This document shows, piece by piece, positions 23,401 through 34,633 of a stretch of 64,000 bases of DNA; position 1 is the first letter of the stretch, and each line of letters starts with the position of its first letter. The notes beneath the pieces are model-generated. The model was not told the DNA's origin. It saw nothing but the letters and a program-made list of their open reading frames with translations, and ran no database searches. This DNA comes from Mermis nigrescens (Eukaryota; Nematoda; Enoplea; Mermithida; Mermithidae): contig JAVLUZ010000655.1 of NCBI GenBank assembly GCA_036768485.1, positions 620,001-684,000 on the forward strand, written 5' to 3'. The translations under genes were made by a program, and so were the position numbers.

Positions 23401-24686
23401 CGAAGTAAAGCTAATTGAAAAACGCGTCCAAGTCAGAGGAGTTAAATCCATACATGGGCCGCTCAAAAATTATAGGGTCCCAAAACTTTTCGAAGTCAAA
23501 AAGCGCCTGATAATATATGGTAGGGCGAAAAAACACCGTTTTCTTGCGTTTCTCAATGAGAGCTATCCATTAGCATCAAAAAATCGCAGAAACACAAAAA
23601 ATTCTGAAAATCAATTTCTGGGGCGTCTAGCGGATTTTTTTGGGGTAGAGTGTGAATTCTGGGGTCTAGACCATAGGTGGGCAGCACCGAAAGTTCGGGA
23701 GTGTGAAAAAATTTCTGGGGGGTGGTGGTGAAAAACACCATTTTCCGACGTTTCTCGTCGAGCACTCTCCCTTGGCATCAAAAAATCGCTAAAAAAGCAA
23801 AAAAATTTCAAAAATTGAATTCCGGGGGTATTCCAATTTCTGGGGGATGCATACCCCTAACCCCTCCCACGCCCACGTCCCAAGCCTCCCAATGCCCATG
23901 TTCTGTTATATCTTGTAATCCCAACAAATATTAACGCTTGACGCGCATATCTACTAGCAAGAATATATATGTACATAGGTATAAGGGGTAGGATAGGGTC
24001 GTACTATGAACACGGTAAAGCACGCTTTACTTGGCCCCGGCCAGGCCCCGGCCCCGGCAAAAAAGGCGGCCCCGGCACAGCTCTAATAATAATAATAATA
24101 ATAATTTGTATTTATTTATTAAACCTATGTGTGGGTTGGACCCTCGAAATTATTTCCTGAAAATTTTTCTTATCCCTTTCGATACCAATAAGTACAGCTC
24201 GATATGTAAGGTTGATAAATAAGGTTTTTTGCCATAGCAGGCACACATGGGCGTGGGAGAGGGAGTGTTTGTTCAGACCCTCGGAATTCAAATTTTGTAC
24301 TCTTCTACACAATTACGGTAGATCACCGGAATTGATTCTTTCGTGTTTTCACGATTAGGATATCATTTGCTTTGGCCATTTTACCTTTGATTTTTTTAAA
24401 ATTTTCTTTATTATTTTGGTCATTTGTTGATCTTTTTGTCTTCCCAAGAATTTTCGATTCCCCCATAAACATATTCCCGGAATTTCGTTTTTTTTCGATA
24501 GCCTTCGTCGATTCGGACGATTTTGGCAAATGGCCCGGCTTAGAATTGGTTTATCAGGGGGGCGCGTATCCGACCATCAAATTTTTGGACGCCGACGGCG
24601 AATCGAGTCCGGAAAACACGTTTAACGTCGAAAAGTGGAACACGGAAACGATAATCGAATTTTTGAACGAACGCCTGGAGCGTTAG
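14423..24686 (+). CDS. SELENOF: Selenoprotein F (15-kDa selenoprotein), last three coding exons
   Basis: SELENOF is a thioredoxin-fold ER protein; in mammals it binds UDP-glucose:glycoprotein glucosyltransferase and is linked to disulfide quality control. Exon 14423-14596 encodes the Cys-rich domain (DVCLASG, LTCDSCRKLDDF, QCLNCC), matching the family's CSSC and CRGCC region. Exon 15413-15476 encodes ALVVCR, then in-frame TGA (15446-15448), then KLPHFPQVQ; the mammalian protein has CGU followed by KLGRFPQVQ. Exon 24502-24686 encodes FVDSDDFGKWPGLELVYQ through KWNTETIIEFLNERLER and the TAG stop. Splice sites are AAA/gtacgc, ttag/CGT (phase 0), CAAG/gtaatc, atag/CCTTC (phase 1). A SECIS-like hairpin follows in the 3' UTR. 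The first exon with the signal peptide was not found. An alternative acceptor for exon 2 is at 14436. The active site reads C-R-U rather than C-G-U. Confidence 0.9.
14597..15412. other. SELENOF intron between the Cys-rich and Sec exons
   Basis: 816 bp, AT-rich, starting gtacgc and ending tatttag. No other feature supported. Confidence 0.75.
15446..15448 (+). other. SELENOF: In-frame UGA, predicted selenocysteine codon
   Basis: Codon 12 of the exon at 15413-15476. Both flanks match the family in frame (VVC-R before, KL and FPQVQ after) and the exon is otherwise open, so this is recoding, not decay. Confidence 0.88.
15527..16790. repeat. Repeat cluster with GGCGTAACCAGGATT ends and GGCGCNNNGCGCC words
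   Basis: ACAGGCCCGTAACCAGGATT at 15527 and CAGGGGCGTAACCAGGATT at 16773 look like termini of one invertebrate repeat family; a degenerate third occurs at 38710 (GAGGCGTAGCCAGGATTTTG). Between them, near-palindromic words such as GGCGCCAAGCGCCG recur every 100-120 bp (about 15820, 15920, 16020, 16125, 16285, 16375), each followed by AAAATT. TTGTACATGTACAAAGA palindromes also recur (16210, 16560). Non-coding, inside the last SELENOF intron. Related words continue to about 22700. Confidence 0.55.
17516..19892 (+). mobile_element. GC-rich hAT-like element, family 2 (2377 bp)
   Basis: Termini TAGTGATCGACCGGGGC and its complement. An exact 8-bp duplication, GTGTGTTG, lies at 17508-17515 and 19893-19900. 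Both ends carry GGGGCC-rich tracts. The interior contains GGCGC and GTACATGTAC words and no recognisable transposase. It is non-autonomous, likely moved by a hAT transposase, and inserted in the SELENOF intron. Confidence 0.8.
18399..18444. repeat. Perfect hairpin, about 17-bp stem
   Basis: AAGGGGGGTAAGCGGCT is followed after ten bases by its exact complement. It lies within the family 2 hAT-like element and may be an inversion junction. Confidence 0.7.
20300..20545 (-). mobile_element. MITE family A copy (20.3 kb)
   Basis: Reverse orientation, from CCTGGGCGTGGGAGG to GGTGCCGCCCACCTATGC. Inside the last SELENOF intron. Confidence 0.7.
20546..23020. other. Intronic repeat-rich DNA
   Basis: Divergent copies of a G-rich motif (AATTCTGGGGGGT) and of GGCGCGAAGCGCCGAAAAT (21413, 21757) recur. 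TACGCGTCAAAAA occurs at about 20260, 21300 and 21626, suggesting a partly duplicated element of about 350 bp. No gene supported. Confidence 0.45.
23024..23097 (+). repeat. ATT/TAA microsatellite
   Basis: Trinucleotide array (ATT then AAT) in which the hAT-like copy 2 inserted; the array resumes at 24086. Confidence 0.85.
23098..24085 (-). mobile_element. GC-rich hAT-like MITE, family 1, copy 2 (988 bp)
   Basis: Reverse complement of the copy at 8984-10035, with the same TAGAGCTGTGCC termini and an 8-bp duplication ATAATAAT (23090-23097 and 24086-24093; weaker evidence because the target is a microsatellite). It holds the same nested family A MITE. In the last SELENOF intron. Confidence 0.85.
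23672..23882 (+). mobile_element. MITE family A copy (23.7 kb), nested
   Basis: Plus-orientation copy from CCATAGGTGGGCAGCACC to CCCACGCCCACG, at the same internal place as in hAT-like copy 1. Confidence 0.7.
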
Positions 24687-24754
24687 AAAGTTGCCAAAAA
24701 AAATTCGGCGTCCGGCTTCGATGAATTCGTGTAATTCTCAATGGCTCTTGTTTT

Positions 24755-24825
24755 GCCTAATTTTATGACGGTTGACCTCCAAAAGCCTCGCGCTCGGGTC
24801 AACTCGATGTTTGGGCGAATTTGAG
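24755..24825 (+). promoter_or_regulatory. SELENOF: SECIS element in the SELENOF 3' UTR
   Basis: ATGA at 24765-24768 opens the quartet. A 7-bp helix GTTGACC (24771-24777) with GGTCAAC (24797-24803) leads to an apical loop with AAAA at 24781-24784. The 3' quartet strand CGAT lies at 24805-24808. Twelve bases separate ATGA from the A run, the usual eukaryotic SECIS distance. A lower helix (GCCTAA with TTGGGC, one G-U pair) extends the stem. It starts 79 bases after the stop codon, and would recruit SBP2 to decode the UGA. Confidence 0.85.
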
Positions 24826-24910
24826 TCCATTTGTTCGTTTTGTGTCTTTATGCTAATTTTTTGGGGTTTTGGCCTAAACTTATTTCGGACTCGACACAAT
24901 TTTATTGTGT

Positions 24911-24917
24911 AAATAAA
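24911..24917 (+). terminator. Poly(A) signal of SELENOF
   Basis: AAATAAA about 225 bases after the stop and about 100 after the SECIS, consistent with the transcript end near 24930. Confidence 0.6.
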
Positions 24918-25223
24918 AAAGGATCAGTTTACACCATCGCTGATTTTTTGCATCATTAAATCGTCGCATACTCGACGTGCACTCTGCTGTATTATAAAAC
25001 GCACGTGATGGTTTCGGTTTCTTTTTAGTTTTTTCGTCTTCGCATTTTTTGTTATCGATCGATTTACACTTTTTTATTAAAACGATTCAATTATTTGAAT
25101 TCTGTCGTTTAAATGGCACGTCATTTAAGCAAACACCTACATTTGTATTCATACATACTTTCTATTTAGTGGGTATACATTCTATTTTTAGACATCAGCT
25201 TTTGGTAATTTAAATGTATATAT

Positions 25224-25466
25224 CAGAGATGAGCATAGGTGAGCAGCAACGAAATTCTAGAGGCGCAAGATTTTTCGATGGTCAAAAAATGGCCTGTAAA
25301 ATGGTGGTATGGCGAAAAACACTATTTTTCAACGTTTCTCATTGAGCACTATCCATTGGCGTCAAAAAATTGCGAAAAAAACGAAAAAATTTCAAAAATT
25401 GAATTCTAGGGGGTATTTTGGTTTCTCGGGGGTGCATTCCCCCAACCCCCTCCATGCTAACGTGTA
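25224..25466 (+). mobile_element. MITE family A copy (25.2 kb)
   Basis: Begins GCATAGGTGAGCAGCAACG and has the shared GAGCACTATCCATTGGCGTC. It lies downstream of the SELENOF poly(A) signal. Confidence 0.7.
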
Positions 25467-26257
25467 GAGGTGAGTCTTTTCAATTGCGGAAGTTTTATCA
25501 AGTCGGATTAACCATCGCGTTCCCGTAAACTACATAGGACGGCGTCCTAGCCGATCACTTTTTTGTGATTTTTTTCGTTGTATGTTTTGTATGACTACAA
25601 AACTTTGTCTAGCCTCATTTTAGCCCTAGTTACATCATTTGAAATGTTCAAACTAGTAAATAAAATTATACATCCTAAAACATTAGCATATTTTCATGAT
25701 TATCACGTAAAAACTCAAATTACAAAAAAAAGTTTCGGTCAATGATTAGTACAAGGTTAGTGGGCTTCTACTTTTTAATCAGCTACTACAGTCCTAAAAT
25801 GATATTTTTCAACTAAAATATACTATTTGTATTTATTTTATGCGTGTCTACCTCATGCCTATGCTTAAGTAGAGTAGCAGTTTTTTAGCCATAACTTTTT
25901 ACAAAGTTACTTTAGCGACAAATAACAAACATATTCGGAAAGAGCTTAAACAATCGCACAAAATGATACTAATCTTTGGCATGTTGAGTGTAATTACATT
26001 TTAACCTGGCTAGGACGGTGTCCTAGCACGGGAACCTTTGACTTCAAGAAACACGGGAACGCGAGGGTTAAATGGCCAAGACAATCAACAGTTGAGCGAT
26101 GTAAGGCAGAAGCGGAATCTTCTAAGTTGATTTGTCCTTACAAACTGGTTCGATTTGACATTCGCAGTTGGCAAAGTGTATCTCTGAAATATACCTTCAA
26201 TCAAAGCGATGATCAGTGGCTGGCGGATACAGAGTTTTTCTAAGGAGTGGCACCTGG
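25467..26257. other. Intergenic stretch, no gene supported
   Basis: AT-rich. CTAGGACGGTGTCCTAG-like palindromes occur near 25536 and 26010, with inverted flanks (GGTTAACCATCGCGTTCCCG and CGGGAACGCGAGGGTTAA), so 25508-26071 is probably another TIR element of about 560 bp. A CGCGAGGGTTAA word also ends near 37510. Confidence 0.45.
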
Positions 26258-27110
26258 TGTTGTGAAAGATAAGGATTTTTTGCAAGATAAAAGATAAAGA
26301 TAAAGTTGAAATTTTAAAATTTAGAAGATAACGATAAAGATAAAAAATTAAGAAAGATAAAGATAATTTGCAAGATAAAAGAACCAAAAAGATGAAGATA
26401 AAGATAAAGTGTACATATGTAAATATGGTTGCCTGGACCCAGGAGAATGATGTTTGTGAAGTGCAATAAACAAGAGTGGGTGATGTAAAGCAGCCATCTG
26501 AATGCCCTAATTTTTACACCTGAGATCAAAGAGGTGATAGGCATTAAGCACACATAAATGTAGCTTTGGGGGTTTGCCCGCGGTATCTGACAGACCCACG
26601 TACTACTACTACTGGCAGACAGCAAGTCACTTTTTTCTTTTCATAAGCATCAAAACCCTGCTCTGTGCGCCTGTACAAAGTATAGTCGCAACGCAACCGT
26701 TATTGATTTTTTCAAACTTCTCCATGTTCCCCAGGCTTGGACTAAGATCAACGTGGGTGCTAGTAGTAGTACTTATAGATTGGTATCACTTCCGCTTACT
26801 TAGGTTGATATACAGCCATTAGTTTGAGCCACACGCCATAGGGTTTAAACAATCGTTTTCTTTTCTTTTATCAGTAAAACTTGAATGCTTCTAGATGTAT
26901 TTCACGTCAAACCTGCATTTTGGATTACATGCTAACTTATGTACATACTTTATCTTTTTTGCAAGATAAATTCCTATCAAAAAGATGAAGATAGCCTGTG
27001 ATTTTTCCAAAATATAATGATAAAAAAATCGTCAATATAAAGATAAAGATATCTTTATCTTTATCTTTATCTTGCTAAAAAGATGAAGATAAAGATATCT
27101 TTTACAACAC
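26258..27110. mobile_element. TIR element with (AAGATA)n subterminal repeats
   Basis: Left end TGGTGTTGTGAAAGATA and right end TATCTTTTACAACACTA are near complements. Both are followed inward by GATAAAGATAAAG arrays (26280-26410 and, inverted, 27040-27105). This resembles hAT-family termini with subterminal binding-site arrays. No 8-bp duplication was found. Confidence 0.55.
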
Positions 27111-30100
27111 TAGACCCCAGCTTTCCCAGAAACAGTCGGTCGGAAATATATTCAAAAATTTACCCTCGCTTCTGGCGCAACGTTTTTTTTAACATTTTAA
27201 AAATTTTCGTCAATTTATTTGCTTTAAAATGTATTGTGCTAGCCGAACGAGTGCTCAACCCCAAAATTGCGCCATTTAATGCGGAGATGATACGTTGTCT
27301 CGACGGGTTAAAGCGCAAAAGCTATAAATAGCACATCCGAACAGCGAAACGAGCTGACGGGTAAAGCTACGAAAATTAGCGCATGAACTCAATGAGTGTG
27401 TATGCATCTTAGGTAGCGCGTTAGCGCGTACCTATAATATACTTGGGTACCCCCAACACCTGTGCACCCCCTACAGCTATAACGGGACACTTCTGGAAGG
27501 TGCGGTTTTTTTAAAAAGAAAGATAATAAAAAAATTCGCTGCCCGTGTTTTTTTGTTTTTCTTGAAACTCAAAATTGACTATGTAAAGAAGGTGTAAAGT
27601 TTTTGTTTAACGTTATAACATAGGACAAATTTTGGGACCTTTTTACTGCGGCATGTGGACAACTGAGTATTGATGACTCGAAGGATTGAACAGGATAGGA
27701 TAATAGAGGGACGAATTCTACAGATGGCACTTTTTTTGTTTTTCGAAATTCGCATTAGTTATCGAACGGCAGTGTAAAGAGTGCGAAAATCTGGGGGTGA
27801 AAAAGCACTTTTTGGTCGAGTTTTCAACCTTCCTATGTCCGATACTAACTCCGGTTATGAGGTTTTTAAAATGTTTTCTGACAGAAATGTAGAGCGGATC
27901 AAGGGCTACATTCTGCATATAAGCAAAGTCTTCTATGCTCTATGGTGAGTTAGATCCTGGGGTTTAAAGTTTAAACTCTAGTGGATGGTGTAAAAAAACG
28001 GATTTTAACTAAGATTTCTCTGCCAAATTTTTCCGCTTATAAGTCAGTGTAAATCGAAGACAGCATTAATAAAGTGCCTCACAGGGGCTAAACATCGCAG
28101 CAAACCGCATTTAAAAAAACGCAATATTGAGTTATTAATGGGGGTGTAAAGTTCGAAATCAGAGGTAAAAAATGGGCGAAAAAACACGTTTTTTCCGAAG
28201 TTTGATTGATAAATCATACCAAATAATTTTTGCAACAGAATTTTGGCACACAGGAATGTACTGCGATTTAAAAGCTACAAATTGTACCAAAGTGAATTTC
28301 TTTAAACTCAATGGGGAGTTCGGTACGGAATTTTAAAGTTTACAGTGTTCTAAATGATGGAAAATACGTTTTTGTTGCGTTTTTTGTTCGCCACTTTCTC
28401 CGTCCAGAAGTCGGGATAGGTCTAATAGAATAAAAATAAAGTGCTTTATATCGGGTGCATGTCAAAGCAAATTGTCTATACAGCAATATTTAGCGAGTGT
28501 AAAGTCAAAAATTTGGAGTTTAAAATGCGTTTCTGTCTTGTTTTTTCTGCCTGCTTCTCCGGTTACGAGTCAGGGACATGCTTATCAAGTCTAGAAATGG
28601 ACCAGGAACCAAATTTGATATGCCAGTCTGGCGCATATGTTTACACTCTACGGTGTTGTAAAGTAGTTTACACCAATTGTTAGTTTGCCCATAGAACATT
28701 ATGTAGACTTAATTTTTTCATAAATATTAATCGTAATATCGGAACAATATCAAAATTACGAATCTGACTAAAATCTTCTTTACACTAGGTGTTTACAAGA
28801 AGTGTACACTACATATGTATTTATCTTCGTTTTTGAGCATTCCAGAAACCTAATTTTTTCCTGGAGTCCAGAAGTTTTCAAAAGATCAAATGTGAGACGT
28901 CACGTAGGTGCGTTTGTTGACATCCAACAGTGATGTAAAGTACTTTACACTCATTGTTTATATGTCCTCAGACCATTGTAGAGACATAATTTTTTCATGA
29001 ATGTTGATCATAATATCCGAGTAATTTTTACACTGCATGTTAGCCTTTGTTCTAGAGTATTGCAAAAACCGAAATTTTTTCCTGAGATATAAAAATTTAC
29101 AGGGAATGAAATATATACGTCAGTTGGGCGCGCTTGCTTACACTCAGCAGTATTGCAAAGTGGTTTAAACCTAATGTTTATTGTCTTTAAAACATTATGG
29201 AGACTCATTTTTCCATAAATGTTGAAAGAAATATCGGAGCAATATCAAAATTACGAATCCGACTAAAATATTCTTTACGCTATGTGTTTGTGTAAAGCTT
29301 ACATTACGTGTTAACCTTAATTCGATAGACTTGCAGAGACTTTGTAACTGAAGTCAAGAAATTTTCAAGGATTCATATGTGAGACATCAATTAAGTGAGT
29401 TTGTTTACCCTCAAAAGTAATCTAAAGTGATTTAAAAATTATGTTCAAGTGTCCTTAGATCATTGAAGAGATGTAATTTTATCTTAAATGGGTTGCATTA
29501 AAGTTAAATCCTTCTTAGCCGTGTTTATAATATGTTTCACAAAATCTTGTACATGGAGGGCTATCGTTTAATTGATGTAAATTGCCTGCAAAAGTGGTTT
29601 AAAATGAACCAGCAACCACACTACTGTGCACAGAAGTCGACAAAGATATGCAGCTTTATTGTAATCATGTACATTAATAAGCCGTAAATTGTTAGTATTC
29701 TCTACACCTAGTAGTTGTGTAAAGTTTGCACTATTCATTTGTTGTTAATATGTAGTCTATACTACAAATTTATTTTACTACCAAATCAAAGCGTTAGTGT
29801 TCCTTACATTTGATATTTGCGTGAAGTTTTTGAATTTTCGCCGAAAAACTTTGCCTTCTTATTTACCAAAATCCCGCCTTTTCCATTTTCTTAAAGTTTA
29901 AAATCTTCTATAATTCTCTTAAAAATTTAATGGTAGGTTTTAACTTTAAGTTTCTCTTGGTTTACAACTCTCGCTTAGCAAGCTCATTTTTCAAAACTTT
30001 TTCATAGTGATCAGATTAGTCGCGTTTAGTTTGGAATTGGTGGACGGTCGTTATTTTATTACTCGGCTTAAATAAACCAAGTGACTATCTTTTGATTATT

Positions 30101-30117
30101 TTCTTTATCGCAAATTC

Positions 30118-30182
30118 AAACACCCAATTTTCAATTTGAAAATTGATCCAATTTTCAATTTGAAAATTGAAAATTGGGTGTT
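30118..30182. repeat. Palindromic AATTTTCAATTTGAAAATTG array
   Basis: Two palindromic units here, three in the second copy (about 41605-41687), so the unit number changed after duplication. Confidence 0.75.
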
Positions 30183-30487
30183 TTCAATTTCAAAAGTCAC
30201 AACACATTGTGCTTGTGTATTGATTGAGTGAGGATTTGCAATGTGAATTCGTTGGTTAAATATTTGTGCTTGATTATAAGTGAACTGCACATTAAGAAGA
30301 AATGACTTAATGCAATTTTAATTTGAAAATGGATGGTGTCAATAAGGTTGTCTTGTTTAAAAAGGATAATGCTGATGTTAAGAACAATATTGTTTTCCGC
30401 GTTCTTGGACTGCTGTCATTATTGTGGCATGTTACTGATTGTGTTTACTGACTGATGTACTGAAATCACGCTAATTAAAAGTAGTGT

Positions 30488-31250
30488 ACTAGCAAAGAAA
30501 AATGCTCCGATGGAACAAAAAAGATGAATATACTTGGAATTGTGGATTATTATGGATGTAAAAGGAGGGGACTAGGATAAATCTACCTAAAGTCGGAAAA
30601 TCTGCTAAAAATCACACTTTTTCTAAGCAACGCAAAAAATCGATGTATATTCTGCGGCCTCTAAAAAAGTGTCTTTTTTAAATAATGTTCGAAGTTTCAG
30701 ATAAGAGTGTATAAACGAAATCTATCAAGGTTACTTTTTTAAATTGCTGGCACCTGATTGATAGAAAACTAAGAGGTATTGTATTTAAAGTTGTTTTATT
30801 TTATGAGCATTAGAGCAAGCAAAGCAGGAGCCGATTGATTAGTGCATACAATCGTTTCGGGCATGCTAGTGTATCTACATTAAGTCTGTTTCAAGTCAAC
30901 TTACGCGTTTCTTCTGTTTTAAAGCAACCATGTCTTCAATTGTCTTCGATGTTTGCTATTTCATTCAATTGGCTTGGAAGACTGTTAGTTCACTTAATAT
31001 CATTTCCCATAGCTACTGCATAGCTAACGTGCTGCTATTTCAATCATTGTTATGGTTGAATATTTATTTTAATCTGTTGGCCGCAAAATATACATCGATT
31101 TTTTGCGTTGCTTAGAGAAAGTGTGATTTTTAGCAGATTTTCCGACTTTAGGTAGATTTATCCTAGTCCCCTCCTTTTACATCCATAATAATCCACAATT
31201 CCAAGTATATTCATCTTTTTTGTTCCATCGGAGCATTTGTCTTTGCTAGT
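30488..31250. mobile_element. Foldback with 172-bp inverted repeats, copy 1
   Basis: 30488-30659 and 31079-31250 are inverted repeats beginning ACTAGCAAAGA, enclosing about 420 bp. It forms the 3' end of the 3.84-kb repeat. No transposase. Confidence 0.8.
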
Positions 31251-31519
<269 letters not shown>

Positions 31520-31599
31520 CACCCATGCCGCACTAAAAAGCGGGTTCTGCTCTTGAAATTCTTTTTAAACCTATTTCCTGACCAAAACTATGACTTCCG

Positions 31600-31957
31600 G
31601 GCATAGGTGGGCAGCACCGAAATTGTGGGGTTGTAAGATTTTTCAAAGGTCAAAAAATGGTGGTATAGCGAGAAACCACGATTCTGGGGTGAAATCCAAA
31701 AATAGACACATAGTAAACAGGTCAATGGGCAGCACCAAAATGCTGGGACGGCAAGATTTGTCAAACGTCGAAAAATGTCATTAAAAATAATGGTATGGCG
31801 AAAAATGCCATTTTTAAACGTTTCTCATCGAGCATTATTCAATGGCATCAAAAAATTGCGAAAACAAATTTCAAAAATGAATTCTGGGGGGTATTTTGGT
31901 TTCTGGGGTTTCGGTCCTCTGGGAGTGCATACCCCCCACGCCCACGTGTGGTTATAA
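31600..31957 (+). mobile_element. MITE family A copy (31.6 kb), with internal start duplication
   Basis: Begins GCATAGGTGGGCAGCACCG; a second GGGCAGCACCAAAATGCTGG occurs at about 31728, so two copies are fused or one is nested. Ends in CCCCCACGCCCACGTG. Confidence 0.65.
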
Positions 31958-32823
31958 CAAAGCAGTAATATATTGATATTGGGATCTACTTATGCATATT
32001 TAAACCTCATTCTTGAGGTCAGATGGTAGATAAATTCAATTTTGAAATGTAGTTTTTCGAAAAAATCTATAGTTTAAAGAATGTATCAAGTGTGTAATTC
32101 ATTATTATGTGACAAACGATTTACAAAAAAAGGTAAGACTATGGAGAAATTTTGCTTTTTGTAGAAAGTTGACCAGGTTTACCGAACTTTTTGTTAGCTA
32201 TGCTGTATTTTTCCACTGTAAAATCAAACTTTTCCACAGCAGCAGCCTTGTTTCACCAAATCGTCTGACATTACCCGGTTATTCAAAATTTAAGGGAGGG
32301 GTAATGCCCTACTGTAGACCCTCTATATGCATTTGTGTGGCAAAGATCAATAACCCCTAGAATTTAATGTTTTGGCGTATTGGAATTTTCGGCTATTTCA
32401 AACCCCCGGAATTTGGCTGCTGCCCTGCCCACGTATGGTCTTAACACTAGGCTATTGCGGGAAATTCGTTCTTCAAAATATTAGTCGTTTGTCAACAAGC
32501 CATCTCTTCATCGCTTTACACTGATTGGTTGAATTGTTGATGCTTTTTAATCGCCTCACTGTAAAAGTCTCAAGAATTTCAAAAGAGGCTGAAGAACGAT
32601 GATAAAAACATGGAAACAGGAAAATGATAAAAATCATCAAAAACGATCTGAATATCGTTAACGATATTTCTGGGATCGTCGTTTTCGTTAACAAAACGTT
32701 ATTTTTCCGAAAAAAATATCGTTAACGAAAACGAAAACGATATCTTTTTTCACTAACGATAACAACGCTAGTTGAGTGCAGTACCTATGCAATTTAGTTT
32801 TACTACGAACAAACCATTGAGTA

Positions 32824-33885
32824 AAGGCCCTGCTATACTTCGCCGTGCGGTGCCGCGCGGTGCCGCGTGGCGCCGCGTGGCGCCGCGTGACATGGGTTGT
32901 GCTGCTATACTCTCACGCGGCGCCGTGCGGCAGAAAAAATTTATTGATGTTGTAACTGCAGTAAAACAGCAAAAAAGTAAAACATGTGTAAACTGTATAC
33001 TGTATTCTGTGTCAAGAAAACTCTGATGACCTCGTCTATTTATGATTTTTCGATTTTTTTCTCTCTTTCCTCTTCTACGTTTTTTTCTTTTCTTCTCCAT
33101 CTTCTTTTGTTTTTTTTCTTCTTTTTCCTTACCTTTTTGATGTAAATTTTCCTTTTATAATCCTGCCTACTTTTTCTGTTTCATTTATACTTTTGCGCCT
33201 CATAAAACATGTAATCTCTCATAATATAATTATTTTTAGGTGCACTTGTGCTATTTTACGTGTCCTTTTTGTTTCTTTCTTACTAATAGCATGATTCACG
33301 CTCCTCTATATCTGTCTTTCTTTCTTCTTTTTTTCAAAATTCGCTTGTTTATTTAATTTTTTTAATTTTATTATTTTTTTCTTCTCCTCATTATTTCTTT
33401 TTATTTATTTCTTTTTGCTTCTTTCTCGTATTGATGACTTCTTACTATATAAGTGAAAAGGGTATAGGTCAACGATTGTGCACATTAAAAACTGTACTCA
33501 TTTTCGGTTTCAGCATCACGAAAACAAGTTTTGAAAGGCGTAGAGAGTCACATTTTCGCACACAGACATCTTAAAAATCGATTATATATTCAATTTTCAC
33601 GCTTTCACGTATGCATAAACATCAGTACATAATAAAAAATGCTAAAATCTAGCTTTCCCTCATAAATACATGATAAATATAGGCCGCCGCGTCCCACCGC
33701 GTGGCAAAAGTTTGAACAGTGTTCAAACTTCAATTCATCTGCCACGCGGCGCCGCGCGGCGCCGCGGGGCGATGTGCTGCTATACTTCCACGCGGTGCCG
33801 CGCGGCGCCGCGTTTGGAAGTATAGCAGTACATTTTGTCAACGCGGCACCGCGCGGCGCCGCGCGGCGAAGTATAGCAGGGCCTT
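32824..33885. mobile_element. TIR element with (GCGCCGCG)n subterminal repeats
   Basis: AAGGCCCTGCTATACTTCGC and its complement bound about 1.06 kb. Both ends are dense in GCGGCGCCGCG palindromes, strikingly GC-rich against AT-rich DNA. Inner GTGCTGCTATACT words repeat the terminus. No coding capacity or clear target duplication. Frames in the GC blocks are artefacts. Confidence 0.7.
33035..33425 (+). repeat. Pyrimidine-rich tract, about 390 bp
   Basis: The plus strand is dominated by T and C (TTTTTTCTTTTCTTCTCC and similar) inside the GC-rich TIR element: strong strand asymmetry without a fixed unit. Confidence 0.7.
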
Positions 33886-34630
33886 AAGCCTTTTTTATCT
33901 AACATCGGCTTCTTGCTCCTTTGCATATGCTTCACTAGTGTTTATTTTTGCAGAGCTTCAGAAACACGTTGAATTGAAATCTTGATAAAAGAATAGCGCT
34001 TTGTGTCTCTCGAAATTTCTTGAGATGCTTTACAAGCTGTATGACTAAATTATCCGGATTATTGTCTACAAAACGTTGGGGCTAAAATCCAGGAATGCTT
34101 TTATGCACTGCATAAAAAACGGGCTAATGTTGAATGATAAATTTTAATTTTTCGGAAGTTTTTATATATTTTTGACAAGAAGAACTTCAAAATCGTTAAA
34201 TGGCAAAGAAATTGTATAATCGTTCATTTACAGACATCTATTTCATATTCCTGCAATTCCTCAAAAATCGTTTTCTTTAAACTCCACCGATGCTTTGTTT
34301 CGCCATGCCTGCAATGATGTTTTGAATGATCGTTCCATCTTTGTGCTTTTCTAAAAGTCGTCTCTACATGAGGTATATGTATCGTTTAGCATACGATCAA
34401 GATTTATGATTTAATTTTAGTGATCCTGCTTAGAGATTGTGTAAGAAATGTCTGAATTCAAGAACTTTTCGTGTTTCTAATTGCATTTTTCCAACAAACA
34501 GCTGCCTGTTCATTTGCATCCTTGTGAAACACTGAATATAAACCTGAAATAATTTATGGTATACCAACGAAAGCCCTAACGAATATTTTTCTTTTAACAG
34601 TATTGGAAAAAAGTTCCAAAAGACACAGTG
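33886..34630. other. Intergenic stretch, no gene supported
   Basis: AT-rich, no recognisable domain or repeat. Confidence 0.4.
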
Positions 34631-34633
34631 ATA

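Larger units (their letters stand above)
27410..31250 (+). repeat. 3.84-kb repeat, copy 1
   Basis: Nearly identical in direct orientation to 38892-42759. It starts TAGGTAGCGCGTTAGCGCG and ends TCTTTGCTAGT. Inside are diverged tandem blocks of about 240-280 bp carrying TGTAAAGTNNTTTACAC palindromes (near 28660, 28935, 29155, 29420) and a terminal foldback at 30488-31250. The longest frame is 80 codons (28441-28683) and is preserved in copy 2, but shows no domain. Flanks differ between copies, so this is either a transposable element of unknown class or a segmental duplication. Confidence 0.85.

Noticed and set aside
26097..26246. About 48-codon open stretch that looks exon-like (VRFDIRSWQSVSLKY)
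   Set aside because: Preceded by a CAACAG acceptor-like site, but there is no partner exon and no homology I recognise; it abuts a TIR element.
28441..28683. 80-codon frame conserved in both 3.84-kb copies (also 39924-40166)
   Set aside because: The copies are nearly identical overall, so conservation of a short frame is uninformative; no domain recognised.
32768..33985. Arg/Ala-rich frames in the GC-rich blocks
   Set aside because: Produced by GCGCCGCG repeats of a TIR element; no domain and present on both strands.
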